A stretch of DNA of 64,000 nt, from NCBI GenBank assembly GCA_965216905.1, contig OZ244213.1, positions 2,046,001 to 2,110,000 on the forward strand. Direction: 5' to 3'. The position numbers were made by a program, and so were the translations under genes. Source of the stretch: G965216905 sp965216905 (lineage in GTDB: Bacteria > Actinomycetota > Acidimicrobiia > Spongiisociales > ZC4RG35). Below are positions 1 through 9,156 of the stretch, piece after piece. Below the pieces are notes generated by a model. It saw only the letters and a list, made by a program, of their open reading frames with translations. It ran no database searches and was not told the DNA's origin. Every line of letters starts with the position of its first letter. Position 1 is the first letter of the stretch.

Positions 1-99
1 TGCCTCGGTCGCCGCGGTGTCTTCACCGCCGCCACAGGCCGCCAACACCAGCGCCAACACCGCCAAGATGGCGAGCAGACGTGTGTGTCTGGTGCGCAT
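1..99 (-). CDS. Lipoprotein, N-terminal fragment only (runs off the window)
   Basis: Reading leftwards from an ATG at 97-99, the first 33 codons give a basic start (MRTRHTR), a hydrophobic stretch and the lipobox LAAC followed by GGGEDTAATEA. This is a textbook lipoprotein signal peptide with a short flexible acidic tail, so the mature protein should be lipid-anchored on the outer face of the membrane. A strong Shine-Dalgarno, AGGAGG on the minus strand at 111-116, sits 11 bases before the ATG. The tail resembles that of solute-binding proteins of ABC transporters, but the rest of the gene is outside the window, so function cannot be assigned. Confidence 0.8.
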   Translation of the reverse strand, partial: MRTRHTRLLAILAVLALVLAACGGGEDTAATEA

Positions 100-184
100 T
101 GTTTGAGTTTCCTCCTGATTGCGTAGCCGTCACCCGGTTGGGCGACGGGCGCACTCTAGTCGGGAAGACCGTGAAGTGACTGGC

Positions 185-2581
185 TCAACGGCCTACTGGG
201 ACCCAAGCCAGACCGATCGAAGTGACGCTGACATCCGACTTCTCGAGCGGAATCTCGACCGCCTCGATCGTCTCGGCGGCCTCCGCCCACCGCCGGCCGA
301 TCTCGAGCACGTCGTCCTCCAGGTCATCCTCCAACTCCGCCAGGTCGGCGAGCTCGTCGTCGACCTTGGCCTGCGCGGACGCCAGCCGCTCCTGGGTGCG
401 TCTGGTCTGGCCGCGCCGCGAGGCGGCTCGGGAGATGGCCGACCCGCGTCGCCGTCCACCGAGGACGGCTCCGAGGAGGTCGCCGGCGCCGGCGAGCAAC
501 TCCTGTTGCTTCCGGGTGTCCACGTCCACCTCGAGCTCTTGGACCCGCCGCTCGGCGGCCGATATCCGGTCGCGGACTCGCTCGATGCGCGTCTCGTACT
601 TGTCCTTGAGCTTGGCGATCTCGGCGTCGGTGGCGTCGTCGGCCGCGGCCGCACAACGGGTGGCGAACTCCTCTTCGGTCTCGCCGACCCGCGAGTAGAG
701 CTTCAGCGCCGAGCATTTGTAGATGGTGAGGTGCCGGCTGGACACCAGGTGTGTCTGGAGGTCGCGTTCCAGTCCGGTCCAGTAGCTCTTGGTGTCGATC
801 GATGCGTCGGTGAGCTCATACACCGATCCGGCCGGCGGTGCCGCCACGAAGTCCCGCGGGTCGTGATCGACGCTCCAAACGTTCTCGGAAGAGACCGGTT
901 GGCCGAGTGGATAGATGATCGCCTCGTACGTCTCCCGATGGTCGACTTCGGCGTAGCGGTCGTCGTAGGTCAGTGCGACGGTCGCCACTGCGGCCCCCTC
1001 CAAGCGGTTGGAGTGCGGATCGAGGCCGAGGTCGTCGAGCCACGGCGCCGCGCGATCGACGACCGAGACCGGCACGCCGTCGGCCACGGTGGGAGCCACC
1101 GGGGATGCGTCATCACCGATCGCCGTCTCCACGCTGGTCGCCGTGACGGGCGTGGCCGGTTGCGTCGCTCCGTCGGCGTCGGACACAGGCACCTGTTCCG
1201 GTCGAAGCCGGGCGATCTCATCTCGAGTGAGGGGACCGGCCAGGTACGACATCGCCCAGCGGGTGGTGAAGAGCTCCGGGTCCCGCCGTCGGGCGGATGT
1301 GACGACGAATTGACGTTTCCCGAGCGCCGAGATCCGGGCATCGAACGCATCGACGTCCACGTCGCCACTGGCCGATCGTATCCCCTCCAGAATGCGAGCC
1401 TTGTCGCGCTCGGTCTGGAGCCGGCCGACCATCCATGTGCCGGCGTTGGACATCGTCTTGTAGTCGAGGTCGACCGGGTTCTGGGTCGAGAGGACCATGC
1501 CGACGCCAAAGGCGCGGGCCTGCTTCATCAGGGTGAGGATTGGCTTCTTCGACGGCGGCTCGGCGGTCGGCGGGGCGAAACCGAACACCTCGTCCATGTA
1601 GACGAGGGCTCGGAGATCCGAGGTTCCCGACTGGCTTCGCATCCACGTCACCAGCTTCGAGAGCAGCAGCGTGACCACGAACTGGCGCTCGGTGTCAGAG
1701 AGGTGGGAGAGGGTGATGATCGCCGCCTGGGGCTTGCCATCCTCGAACAGCAGGCGGTCGATTTCGATCGGAACGCCCTGCGTCCATGCTGCGAACGACG
1801 GGGAGGCAACCAATCCGTTCAGCTTCATCGCCAGCTCGGTCCGGTCCTTGGCGGGAAAGAACGTGTCGAGATCGAAGACGCCCAGCTTGCGAAACGGCGG
1901 GGTCTGGATGGCACCGATCAGTTCCGCCAGATCGAGGTCGCGGCCCTCCGCCCACGCCCGTTCGATGATCGTCGCCGCCAGGATGTGTTCTCGGCCCGAC
2001 ACCGGGTCGGACTCCAATCCTGCGAGGGTCAGAAGCGACTGGACGTAGCTCTCGATCTCATCCCGGAGGGTTTCGGCCTCTTCCTCGAAGGCCACGGTCG
2101 GCGCCGCGAGGGACCCGACGATGTCGAGTGGCACACCGGCGCTGGAACCCGGGGTGTAGATGGTGGCCCCGGTGCCGTCTCGCAACGCTCGCATCCGGTC
2201 GGATGACACGTCGGACCCGGCCAATCCGTCCTTCCACATCGAAGCCGTCCGTGCGGCCAGTTCGTCGGCGGTGATGCCCTCCCGGTCCGCCTCCGATTCG
2301 TCGATCCACGGCCGGAACGAGCCCGGCTCGAAGTCGGGGAAGTTCAGCAGCAGGTTGCCCATGTCCCCTTTCGGATCGATGACGAGCGCGGGGATACCGG
2401 AGAGCAACGCCTCCTCGAGCAGGATGATCCCGAGCCCGGTTTTGCCCGATCCGGTCATGCCCACGATCACACCGTGAGTGGTGAGGTCGGCGGCCTCCAT
2501 CAGGAAGGGCGATCCGGTGGACTCGCCGGACGTCGGGTCCAGGATCGTGCCGAGATACAGCTCACCGGCATCGGGTTTCAT
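185..2581 (-). CDS. HerA/DUF87-type P-loop ATPase
   Basis: 798-residue cytoplasmic ATPase. The Walker A motif GMTGSGKT is at residues 41-48, and VIDPKGD follows as the first conserved strand of HerA/VirB4-like ATPases; the central region contains LVYMDEVFGF, which fits the Walker B element. A charged coiled-coil segment lies at about residues 640-720, followed by a beta-rich tail. HerA-type proteins translocate DNA or act as motor subunits, but this subfamily (a bacterial DUF87 protein with a C-terminal coiled coil) has no settled function, and no NurA partner is visible. The ATG is preceded by AGGAGGA on the minus strand at about 2589-2595, which supports this start. The gene lies 46 bp downstream of the channel-like gene on the same strand. 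Confidence 0.85.
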   Translation of the reverse strand: MKPDAGELYLGTILDPTSGESTGSPFLMEAADLTTHGVIVGMTGSGKTGLGIILLEEALLSGIPALVIDPKGDMGNLLLNFPDFEPGSFRPWIDESEADREGITADELAARTASMWKDGLAGSDVSSDRMRALRDGTGATIYTPGSSAGVPLDIVGSLAAPTVAFEEEAETLRDEIESYVQSLLTLAGLESDPVSGREHILAATIIERAWAEGRDLDLAELIGAIQTPPFRKLGVFDLDTFFPAKDRTELAMKLNGLVASPSFAAWTQGVPIEIDRLLFEDGKPQAAIITLSHLSDTERQFVVTLLLSKLVTWMRSQSGTSDLRALVYMDEVFGFAPPTAEPPSKKPILTLMKQARAFGVGMVLSTQNPVDLDYKTMSNAGTWMVGRLQTERDKARILEGIRSASGDVDVDAFDARISALGKRQFVVTSARRRDPELFTTRWAMSYLAGPLTRDEIARLRPEQVPVSDADGATQPATPVTATSVETAIGDDASPVAPTVADGVPVSVVDRAAPWLDDLGLDPHSNRLEGAAVATVALTYDDRYAEVDHRETYEAIIYPLGQPVSSENVWSVDHDPRDFVAAPPAGSVYELTDASIDTKSYWTGLERDLQTHLVSSRHLTIYKCSALKLYSRVGETEEEFATRCAAAADDATDAEIAKLKDKYETRIERVRDRISAAERRVQELEVDVDTRKQQELLAGAGDLLGAVLGGRRRGSAISRAASRRGQTRRTQERLASAQAKVDDELADLAELEDDLEDDVLEIGRRWAEAAETIEAVEIPLEKSDVSVTSIGLAWVPVGR

Positions 2582-2627
2582 GGTCGTTCCTCCTGCGCGT
2601 CGTCGCTCGATTCGGCCCGGCCGGCCC

Positions 2628-3365
2628 TCAATCCTCGGTGGTCCCCACCGGCGCGCTCAGGAAGTGGGCGTAGGGGACCTCCCAGATCTCGCCGTTGTCA
2701 CCCACGACCCGCGCCGAGGCCATGCCCATCGAGTCGATGCGGCCGGCGATGTCCCGCAGCTCGACGTACTGACCAACGGTGAATCGCTCCTCTACGTGCC
2801 GGCCGGCGGCGATCTGTCGGGAGAGCGGTAGTACGCCGAGTCCGATGCCCAGTCCGAACGCCACGGCGTTGGTGGCCAGGAATGCCCCGAGCACCATGAT
2901 CAGGACGTCGGTTGCCAATCCCATCTGCTTCATTGCGATGAGCGTTCCAATGGTGACGATCGACACGACTGTGATACCGCGGAGTCGGGAGGCAATCGCC
3001 GGTGACCGGGACCGAATCGACTGTTCCACCACCACCCCGAGCAGCTTCGACAGGACGAATGCCACGATGATGATCAGGGCTCCCACCACGAGCTTGGGGA
3101 GGAAGTTGGCGGTGGACAGCAGCAGGTCGGTCCTGATCACCTCGTTGCGGGCCGAGAGGATCAACACCGCCATCACCGTCAACGCCAGCGCCGAGATCGA
3201 TCGCGAGATGGTCCGGCGGGCGCGTCGATCGATCAGCTCGGCCAGGCGGCCCCGTTTGAGGAGCCGTCGGACCACCAGGTACGCCACGGCGGTGAACGCC
3301 AGTGCGCCGGCGACTTCGATGACCAGCCGCACCCAGCCGGGAGAATCGGTGAAGAGGTCCTGCAC
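2628..3365 (-). CDS. Small mechanosensitive-channel-like (MscS-type) membrane protein
   Basis: 245-residue membrane protein read from a GTG at 3363-3365 (VQDLFTDSPGWV). It has about four hydrophobic segments: near residues 10-30, 50-70, 85-105 and a long Gly/Ala-rich one around 140-185 that recalls the pore-lining TM3 of MscS. A short beta-like domain follows (FTVGQYVELRDIAGRIDSMG), matching the start of the MscS middle domain, including the sequence where the channel turns into the cytoplasmic vestibule. The chain ends about 30 residues later, so the large C-terminal cage domain of typical MscS (about 286 residues) is absent. It sits 73 bp downstream of the sigma-factor partner gene and may share its transcript. 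Gating by tension is inferred from family resemblance. Confidence 0.7.
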   Translation of the reverse strand: MQDLFTDSPGWVRLVIEVAGALAFTAVAYLVVRRLLKRGRLAELIDRRARRTISRSISALALTVMAVLILSARNEVIRTDLLLSTANFLPKLVVGALIIIVAFVLSKLLGVVVEQSIRSRSPAIASRLRGITVVSIVTIGTLIAMKQMGLATDVLIMVLGAFLATNAVAFGLGIGLGVLPLSRQIAAGRHVEERFTVGQYVELRDIAGRIDSMGMASARVVGDNGEIWEVPYAHFLSAPVGTTED

Positions 3366-3438
3366 GGGCGGCGAGTGTAGTGGGCACGGCCGCCCCCAGC
3401 CTCGGGTCGCCGGCGGCGCACTTCCCTCCCGGCCGGTC

Positions 3439-3801
3439 TCAGGACCGGTCGTCGCCCTTGGACTCGGGTCGATGGGGAGTGTCGCCGCCACCGTTCGTCG
3501 AGTGCCCGTCGGCCGATTCCTCGGCGGCCTCGAATCGGGAGACGCGGAAGAGATAGTGGGGTATGGCGCGACCCATCGCCAGGCCCACGTCGATGGTGGT
3601 GGTGGCGGTGTTCGACACGAACTTGTGGAATCGGAGGCTGCGCACGATCGTCGGGGCGAAGTCGCGCGGCAACTCGTCGTCCCAGATCTCCTCGAGTGCG
3701 CGGAGATACTCGGGATTGTCGAAGATGATCGCTTCGAGAGAATCGTCCTCCCCATATGCGAAGCGTTCGATATCCAACCGGGTCAGGTGCCGGCTACTCA
3801 T
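3439..3801 (-). CDS. Small acidic protein encoded with the ECF sigma factor, function unknown
   Basis: 120-residue soluble protein (MSSRHLTRLDIERFAYGEDD). Its ATG overlaps the sigma-factor stop codon (ATGA, 4 bp), which implies translational coupling and a functional link. In most ECF operons this position holds an anti-sigma factor. Here there is no transmembrane segment and no HxxxCxxC zinc motif, so it is not a classical zinc-binding anti-sigma. The N-terminal two thirds look folded; the last 30 residues are polar and probably disordered. It could be an atypical anti-sigma or co-regulator, but nothing in the sequence proves it. Confidence 0.75.
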   Translation of the reverse strand: MSSRHLTRLDIERFAYGEDDSLEAIIFDNPEYLRALEEIWDDELPRDFAPTIVRSLRFHKFVSNTATTTIDVGLAMGRAIPHYLFRVSRFEAAEESADGHSTNGGGDTPHRPESKGDDRS

Positions 3802-4340
3802 GCGGTCACCTCCAGCATCGTTTCCAGTGACGCTCGGGCCCGGTGGATCCGCGAACGGACCGTGTTCAGCGGGATCGAGAGCCGGGTTGCGATCTCGTCG
3901 TACGTGGCGTCGTGATACTCGCGAAGGACGAGCGGGACGCGGAGCGCCTCCGGAAGCTTGGCGATCGCGGTGCGAACTCGCCTGACGTCCGCCGCCCGAA
4001 GCACGTGTGACTCGGGTGATCCGGTGAGGTCGATCGTCTCCGGCATGGATGCCGCCGGCTGCTCGCGGTTGCGGGTCACGGCGTTGAGCGCCAGGTTGGT
4101 GGCGATCCGGTAGAGCCACGCTCGCACTTCGCCGTCGCCCCGGTAGTCACCGATCGCCCGGTGTGCCCGGAGGAACGCATCTTGGGCGATGTCTTCGGCG
4201 AGGGCGTGATTTCTCGTGACTCGCAACGCCGCCCCGAACACGAACCCTTGATGGCGCTCCACGATGACTCCGAATGCCCGCGGGTCGTCGGCCGCCACCT
4301 CGAGCAGCTGATCGTCGGCCATGTCGACATAGGAAGGCAT
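3798..4340 (-). CDS. ECF-family RNA polymerase sigma factor (sigma-70 family, RpoE/SigE-like)
   Basis: 180 residues, a normal ECF length. Region 2 is clear (FGVIVERHQGFVFGAALRVT, then AEDIAQDAFLRAHRAI and the RAWLYRIATNLALN -10 recognition segment), followed by a Pro/Glu linker and region 4 (AIAKLPEALRVPLVLREYHD, then DEIATRLSIPLNTVRSRIHR), a helix-turn-helix that binds the -35 element. The ATG at 4338-4340 (MPSYVDMADD) is taken because the family alignment starts about ten residues later; the longer open frame upstream has no sigma-like sequence. It heads a leftward operon with the overlapping small gene and possibly the channel gene. A divergent channel-like gene starts at 4510 and has an ECF-like promoter sequence, so membrane or envelope stress is a reasonable guess for its regulon. 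Confidence 0.9.
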   Translation of the reverse strand: MPSYVDMADDQLLEVAADDPRAFGVIVERHQGFVFGAALRVTRNHALAEDIAQDAFLRAHRAIGDYRGDGEVRAWLYRIATNLALNAVTRNREQPAASMPETIDLTGSPESHVLRAADVRRVRTAIAKLPEALRVPLVLREYHDATYDEIATRLSIPLNTVRSRIHRARASLETMLEVTA

Positions 4341-4455
4341 CGCGGTCCTGTTTCTACCCGTTCCTGAGAGTGACACCACAGTCCGTCCAGAAGTTTCGAG
4401 GAATTCCCTCGGTCGGACCGGTCCGTGCAGATTTGAGCGATCGCTGCAATTTCTT

Positions 4456-4481
4456 GGAACTTTCCGCGCGTGGGTCGTGTC
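4456..4481 (+). promoter_or_regulatory. Candidate ECF-type promoter for the divergent membrane gene
   Basis: GGAAC at 4456-4460 (followed by TT) and CGTGTC at 4476-4481, 15 bases apart, resemble the GGAAC/CGTC-type elements recognised by many ECF sigma factors. The element lies 29 bp before the ATG at 4510 and faces away from the ECF sigma gene. The match was found by eye and is not proof of use. Confidence 0.3.
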
Positions 4482-4509
4482 GAGGGGGTGGAGGAGAGAA
4501 GGAGACACA

Positions 4510-5217
4510 ATGTTGGTGGCACAGATCGACACTTCGTTCTTGGATCGGCTCTGGGAGTCGTTCGCCGAACTCGGGTCCGACATCGGGAACTTCGTGCCGC
4601 GGCTGTTGGCCGCCATTCTGGTGTTCGTGGTGGGTCGCTGGATCGCCGGATGGGTGCGACGTCTCGCCGAGAAGGGCCTCGGCAAGCTGGGAGTCGACCG
4701 GCTCGCCGCCGCCGGTGGTGTCGATGGGATGCTGCGGCAGGCCGGCACCACGCCGGTCCGGCTGATCGCTCAGGTCCTGTACTACCTGGTGCTGTTGGTG
4801 TTTCTCCAGGTGGCTGCCGAGGTTCTCGGCATCGATCAGCTGACTTCGCTGCTCTCCACGCTCATCGGGTACCTCCCGCTGGTCATCGTGGCGATCGCCA
4901 TCATGTTCGTCGCCGGTGCCATCGCCAATTGGGTTGCCCGGATGATCCGGCCGTTCGCCGAGTCACGCGGGCTGGGCTGGATCGACAACGTCGCCCGCTG
5001 GGCGATCTTGGTGATCGGGTTCCTGGCAGCGATGGACACCCTCAACTTCGCACCTGAGGTGATGACCAGGATTCAGAACACGCTGCTGCAGTACCTGCCG
5101 CTGTCGGTGCTGATCGCAGGGACCATCGCTTTCGGTGTCGGTGGAATCGAGACCGCCAGGGAGTGGTGGAGGCGGTACTTGAGTCCCAAAGGCGGCCGCA
5201 CGTCCAGTGGTGTCTGA
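4510..5217 (+). CDS. Membrane protein with MscS-type TM-helix repeats
   Basis: 235 residues, read from the ATG at 4510, which has GAAGGAG at 4499-4505 as ribosome binding site. There are four to five hydrophobic helices, with pairs of the pattern PRLLAAILVFVVGRWIAGWV and IGYLPLVIVAIAIMFVAGAI; this repeated helix preceded by a short amphipathic segment matches the conserved TM helix repeat found in many MscS-related proteins (Pfam PF05552). It has no cytoplasmic beta domain, so it may be a membrane accessory protein rather than a full channel. It is divergent from the ECF sigma operon, which ends with another channel-like protein; the arrangement suggests a shared role in membrane tension or envelope homeostasis. 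Confidence 0.75.
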   Translation: MLVAQIDTSFLDRLWESFAELGSDIGNFVPRLLAAILVFVVGRWIAGWVRRLAEKGLGKLGVDRLAAAGGVDGMLRQAGTTPVRLIAQVLYYLVLLVFLQVAAEVLGIDQLTSLLSTLIGYLPLVIVAIAIMFVAGAIANWVARMIRPFAESRGLGWIDNVARWAILVIGFLAAMDTLNFAPEVMTRIQNTLLQYLPLSVLIAGTIAFGVGGIETAREWWRRYLSPKGGRTSSGV

Positions 5218-5390
5218 TCTCGGTCCAGCCCCCAGGCTCGAGATCACAACACGGGGCTGCGGCCGGACGAGTCGGCGTCGGGTGAGAGATGGAGGGGTCT
5301 CCACCCGGCGCCGGTTCGCCGGTTCGTAAGGGCACTATCCGAATGCGGAGGGCGGGTCGAGTGTCCTCGTCGCCGCGGACTCGGTCTCGG

Positions 5391-5396
5391 TAGCAT
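5391..5396 (+). promoter_or_regulatory. Probable -10 element (TAGCAT) of kgd
   Basis: TAGCAT in the context CGGTAGCATTC lies 10 bp before the kgd ATG, so transcription would start within a few bases of the start codon. The same string CGGTAGCATTC is found at 27778-27788, upstream of the DUF4126 gene. No convincing -35 element was seen. Confidence 0.35.
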
Positions 5397-5406
5397 TCAC
5401 CGCGAC

Positions 5407-8400
5407 ATGACCACCCACGACGACGCAATCACCCGCGACGAAGACCAGTTCGGTTCCAACGAATGGCTCATCGATGAGATGCGGGAGCGCTTCGAGGCAG
5501 ATCCATCCGCGGTGAGCGAGTCTTGGCGGGAGTTCTTCGCGGCGAACGGCGTTGGTTCGGAGTCGAACGCATCGCCTCCGCCAGCAAGCCAGACCACGGC
5601 ACCGCCCGCCCCCGATGTGCCGGCTCCCGAAGCGCCCGCTCCGGATATGCCGGCTCCGGAAGCCCCGGTTCCGGAAGCCCCGGTTCCGGACGCCCCGGCG
5701 CCCGCCGCCGCCCGGCCCCCGACGGCGCCGCCCCCTGCGAAGCCCGCGACGGAAGGCTCGGCCACCGGCTCGACTCCGTCGCCCGACGGTCGGGTCGAAC
5801 CCGAAGCCGCCTCCGAGGGCTCCGAGACCGTGGAGCGGTCACCACTCGTGGGGATCACCGCCACCATCGCCAAGCGAATGGACGAGTCGCTCGAGGTTCC
5901 GACGGCGACCTCGGTCCGCACCATCCCGTCGAAGCTGCTCGAGGTCAACCGGCTCATCCTGAACAATCAGTTGAAGCGGCTGATCCGGGGAGGGAAGGTC
6001 AGTTTCACGCATCTGATCGGCTACGCGGTCGCACGGGCGATGGCCGAGCTTCCGGGGATGAACGTCAGCTACGAGGAGATCGACGGAAAGCCACACCGGC
6101 TCGCTCGGAACCAGGTGAACCTGGGTTTGGCCATCGACGTCGAGCGCCCCGACGGCACCCGCGTGCTCCTGGTTCCCAACATCAAAGGAGCGGACGCATT
6201 GGATTTCCGCTCCTTCTGGCATGCGTACGAGCGGATCGTCGAGAAGGCGCGACGCAACAAGCTGGAATTGTCGGACTTCGCCGAGACCACCGCCACCCTC
6301 ACCAACCCGGGCACCATCGGCACCGTCCAGTCGGTGCCACGGCTCATGCCCGACCAAGGGCTGATCGTCGGCGTCGGCGCCATTGCGTATCCGCCCGAGT
6401 ATCAGGCGGCGGACCCGGGGTACCTCGCCCGGACCGGCATCGGTCGCGTCATCACGATCACTTCGACGTACGACCACCGGGTCATTCAGGGGGCGCAGTC
6501 CGGCGAGTTCCTGAAGCGAATCCACGAGCTGCTGCTCGGTGAGGACCGCTTCTACGACGACATCTTTCGATCGCTGGACATGCCCTATACGCCGGCACGG
6601 TGGGCAACCGACGACAATCCACCGCCGGGATCGTCACGCTGGTCGGAGAAGCAGGCCAACGTGTTCTGGCTCATCAACGCTTACCGGGTGCGCGGGCATC
6701 TCATCGCCGATCTCGACCCGCTCCGCCAGAAGCCTCCGCAGATGTACAAAGAGCTGGATCCCCTTCACTACGGCTTGACGATCTGGGACCTGGAGCGTGA
6801 GTACGCCACCGGCGGCCTCGGCGACGCCAACGTGATGACGCTCGGCCGCATCCTGTCGGTGCTGCGCGACGCCTACTGCCGCACGGTCGGCATCGAGTAC
6901 ATGCACATCCAGGAGACCTCCCAGAAGGCCTGGGTCCAGCGTCAAGTGGAGGTCCAACACGACGGTCCTTCCCGCGAGGAGCGGATTCGCATCCTCCACA
7001 AGCTGAACCAGGCGGAGGCATTCGAGAAGTTCCTCCACACCAAGTACGTCGGTCACAAGCGTTTCGGTCTGGAAGGGGCCGAGAGCCTCATCCCGATGCT
7101 CGACGCGATCGCCGGCGCCGCCGCCGCAGACGGGATGGACGAGGTGGTCATCGGCATGGCGCACCGCGGTCGGCTGAACGTGCTCGCCAACATCATCGGC
7201 AAGGGCTACGACAAGATCTTCCGTGAGTTCGAGGGCGACCTCGATCCGGAGACCACCGGCGGGTCGGGCGACGTGAAGTATCACCTCGGGGCCACCGGGA
7301 AATACGACACCGAAGACGGACCGATCGGGGTCGAGGTCGTCGCCAACCCCAGCCATCTCGAGGCCGTCGACCCGGTGCTCGAGGGCGTCGTGCGGGCCAA
7401 GCAGGAACGTCGCGGGCCGGCCGGACACACCGAGGTCCTCCCGGTGTTGATCCACGGCGATGCGGCCTTCGCCGGCCAGGGAGTGGTGGTGGAGACCTTC
7501 AACCTCTCCCAGCTGCGGGGGTACCGCACCGGCGGGACGGTACACATCGTCATCAACAACCAGGTCGGCTTCACCACCTCCACCCTCGATGCACGATCGA
7601 GTTTCTACGCGACCGATGTCGCCAAGACGGTGCAAGCGCCGATCATCCACGTCAATGGCGACGATCCGGAGGCGGTGGCCAGGGTGGCGAGGCTGGCATT
7701 CGCCTTCCGCCAGACATTCCACAAAGACGTCGTGATCGACATGATCTGCTACCGCCGTCGCGGCCACAACGAGGGAGATGAGCCCTCCTACACCCAACCC
7801 CTCATGTACAAGCTCATCGAGGAGCACGAGTCGGTCCGCACGCTCTACCTGCGCCGTCTGGTGGGGACGGGGGAGCTGTCGATGGAGGACGGCGAGCAGT
7901 TGCTCAACGAGTTCCGCGGGTTGATGGAGGCCGCCTTCCAGGAGACCCGAACGTCCGAACCGCGCACCGGGAACTCGTCCACGCCTGAACCTCGAGTGGA
8001 GGTCGAGGCTGCCACCGCGGTGGCGGAGTCGGAGCTGCGCGAGATCCTGTCCTACCTGACGCAGCCGCCCGAGGGCTTCGAGGTCCATCCCAAGCTGCGG
8101 AAGCTGCTGACCGATCGTGCCGCGGTCTTCGAATCGGGCGTGGTCGACTGGGCGACCGCCGAGGCGTTGGCGTTCGGCTCGTTGGCGCGGCAGGGGGTGC
8201 CGGTCCGGCTCGCCGGCGAGGACTCCCGGCGCGGCACCTTCAGCCATCGGCATGCCGAGCTCACGGATTTCAACACGGGGGAGGACTGGATTCCGCTGCA
8301 GACGATGACCGCCCCGGAGACCCGGGTCAGAATCGTCGACTCGCTCCTCAGTGAATTCGCAGCGGTGGGGTTCGAGTACGGCTACTCGGTGGAGTGGCCG

Positions 8401-9156
8401 GAGGCGTTTGTCCTGTGGGAGGCACAGTTCGGCGACTTCGCCAACGGTGCGCAGGTGGTGGTGGACCAGTTCATCGCCGCCGGGGAGGCAAAGTGGGGAC
8501 AGCAGAGTCTCCTGACCATGCTGCTTCCGCATGGGTACGAGGGCCAGGGTCCGGAGCATTCCAGTGCTCGCATCGAGCGGTACTTGGAGCTGTGCGCCGA
8601 AGACAATCTGCGAGTGGTCATTCCCGCGACCAGCGGCCAGTACTTCCATCTGCTGCGACGCCAGGCTCTGCTTCGTCCCGCCAAGCCACTGATCGTTTTC
8701 ACTCCCAAATCGTTGCTGCGGGCGAAGCCCGCCTTCAGCCCGACGAGGTGGTTGTCGGAAGGACGGTTCGAGCCGGTCGTGCTGGAGGATCGGGAACGAG
8801 CTCCGGACCGGCTCGTGCTCTGTGCCGGCAAGGTGTACCACGACCTGGTGAAGCTGAGGGACGAGCGGGACCTCGGCGGCGTCGAGATCGTCCGGCTCTC
8901 CCAGTTGTATCCGCTGCCGTCCGATCAGCTGGCCGAGATTGCAGACCGGGTCGGGGACGCCACGCTGGTGTGGTGTCAAGAGGAGCCCGAGAACATGGGT
9001 GCCTACCGGTTCGTGTGGCCGCGGCTTCGAGAAGTGTTCGGCCGCGAACCGGAGTACGCCGGCCGCCCGGCCGCAGCCAGCACCGCCACCGGATCGGCCA
9101 AGGTGCACGCCGCCCAGCAGCAAGCCCTGGTGCGGGCGGGTCTCGGCCTCGGCTGA
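5407..9156 (+). CDS. kgd: Multifunctional 2-oxoglutarate dehydrogenase (E2 succinyltransferase plus E1 in one chain)
   Basis: 1249 residues, the expected size for actinobacterial Kgd/OdhA. Order of parts: an N-terminal 40-residue helix that docks E1 (FGSNEWLIDEMRERF), a Pro/Ala-rich linker (about 45-130), an E2-type acyltransferase domain (about 140-370) with the catalytic DHR motif in STYDHRVIQG near residue 356, then a thiamine-diphosphate E1 domain (about 420-1249) with GMAHRGRLNVLANI, GDAAFAGQG near 684 and NNQVGFTT. There is no lipoyl domain, as usual for this class, so a lipoylated E2 elsewhere in the genome would have to shuttle the succinyl group. It catalyses oxidative decarboxylation of 2-oxoglutarate in the TCA cycle. 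The gene stands alone; in related bacteria its activity is controlled by an FHA protein (GarA/OdhI), not seen here. Confidence 0.96.
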   Translation: MTTHDDAITRDEDQFGSNEWLIDEMRERFEADPSAVSESWREFFAANGVGSESNASPPPASQTTAPPAPDVPAPEAPAPDMPAPEAPVPEAPVPDAPAPAAARPPTAPPPAKPATEGSATGSTPSPDGRVEPEAASEGSETVERSPLVGITATIAKRMDESLEVPTATSVRTIPSKLLEVNRLILNNQLKRLIRGGKVSFTHLIGYAVARAMAELPGMNVSYEEIDGKPHRLARNQVNLGLAIDVERPDGTRVLLVPNIKGADALDFRSFWHAYERIVEKARRNKLELSDFAETTATLTNPGTIGTVQSVPRLMPDQGLIVGVGAIAYPPEYQAADPGYLARTGIGRVITITSTYDHRVIQGAQSGEFLKRIHELLLGEDRFYDDIFRSLDMPYTPARWATDDNPPPGSSRWSEKQANVFWLINAYRVRGHLIADLDPLRQKPPQMYKELDPLHYGLTIWDLEREYATGGLGDANVMTLGRILSVLRDAYCRTVGIEYMHIQETSQKAWVQRQVEVQHDGPSREERIRILHKLNQAEAFEKFLHTKYVGHKRFGLEGAESLIPMLDAIAGAAAADGMDEVVIGMAHRGRLNVLANIIGKGYDKIFREFEGDLDPETTGGSGDVKYHLGATGKYDTEDGPIGVEVVANPSHLEAVDPVLEGVVRAKQERRGPAGHTEVLPVLIHGDAAFAGQGVVVETFNLSQLRGYRTGGTVHIVINNQVGFTTSTLDARSSFYATDVAKTVQAPIIHVNGDDPEAVARVARLAFAFRQTFHKDVVIDMICYRRRGHNEGDEPSYTQPLMYKLIEEHESVRTLYLRRLVGTGELSMEDGEQLLNEFRGLMEAAFQETRTSEPRTGNSSTPEPRVEVEAATAVAESELREILSYLTQPPEGFEVHPKLRKLLTDRAAVFESGVVDWATAEALAFGSLARQGVPVRLAGEDSRRGTFSHRHAELTDFNTGEDWIPLQTMTAPETRVRIVDSLLSEFAAVGFEYGYSVEWPEAFVLWEAQFGDFANGAQVVVDQFIAAGEAKWGQQSLLTMLLPHGYEGQGPEHSSARIERYLELCAEDNLRVVIPATSGQYFHLLRRQALLRPAKPLIVFTPKSLLRAKPAFSPTRWLSEGRFEPVVLEDRERAPDRLVLCAGKVYHDLVKLRDERDLGGVEIVRLSQLYPLPSDQLAEIADRVGDATLVWCQEEPENMGAYRFVWPRLREVFGREPEYAGRPAAASTATGSAKVHAAQQQALVRAGLGLG

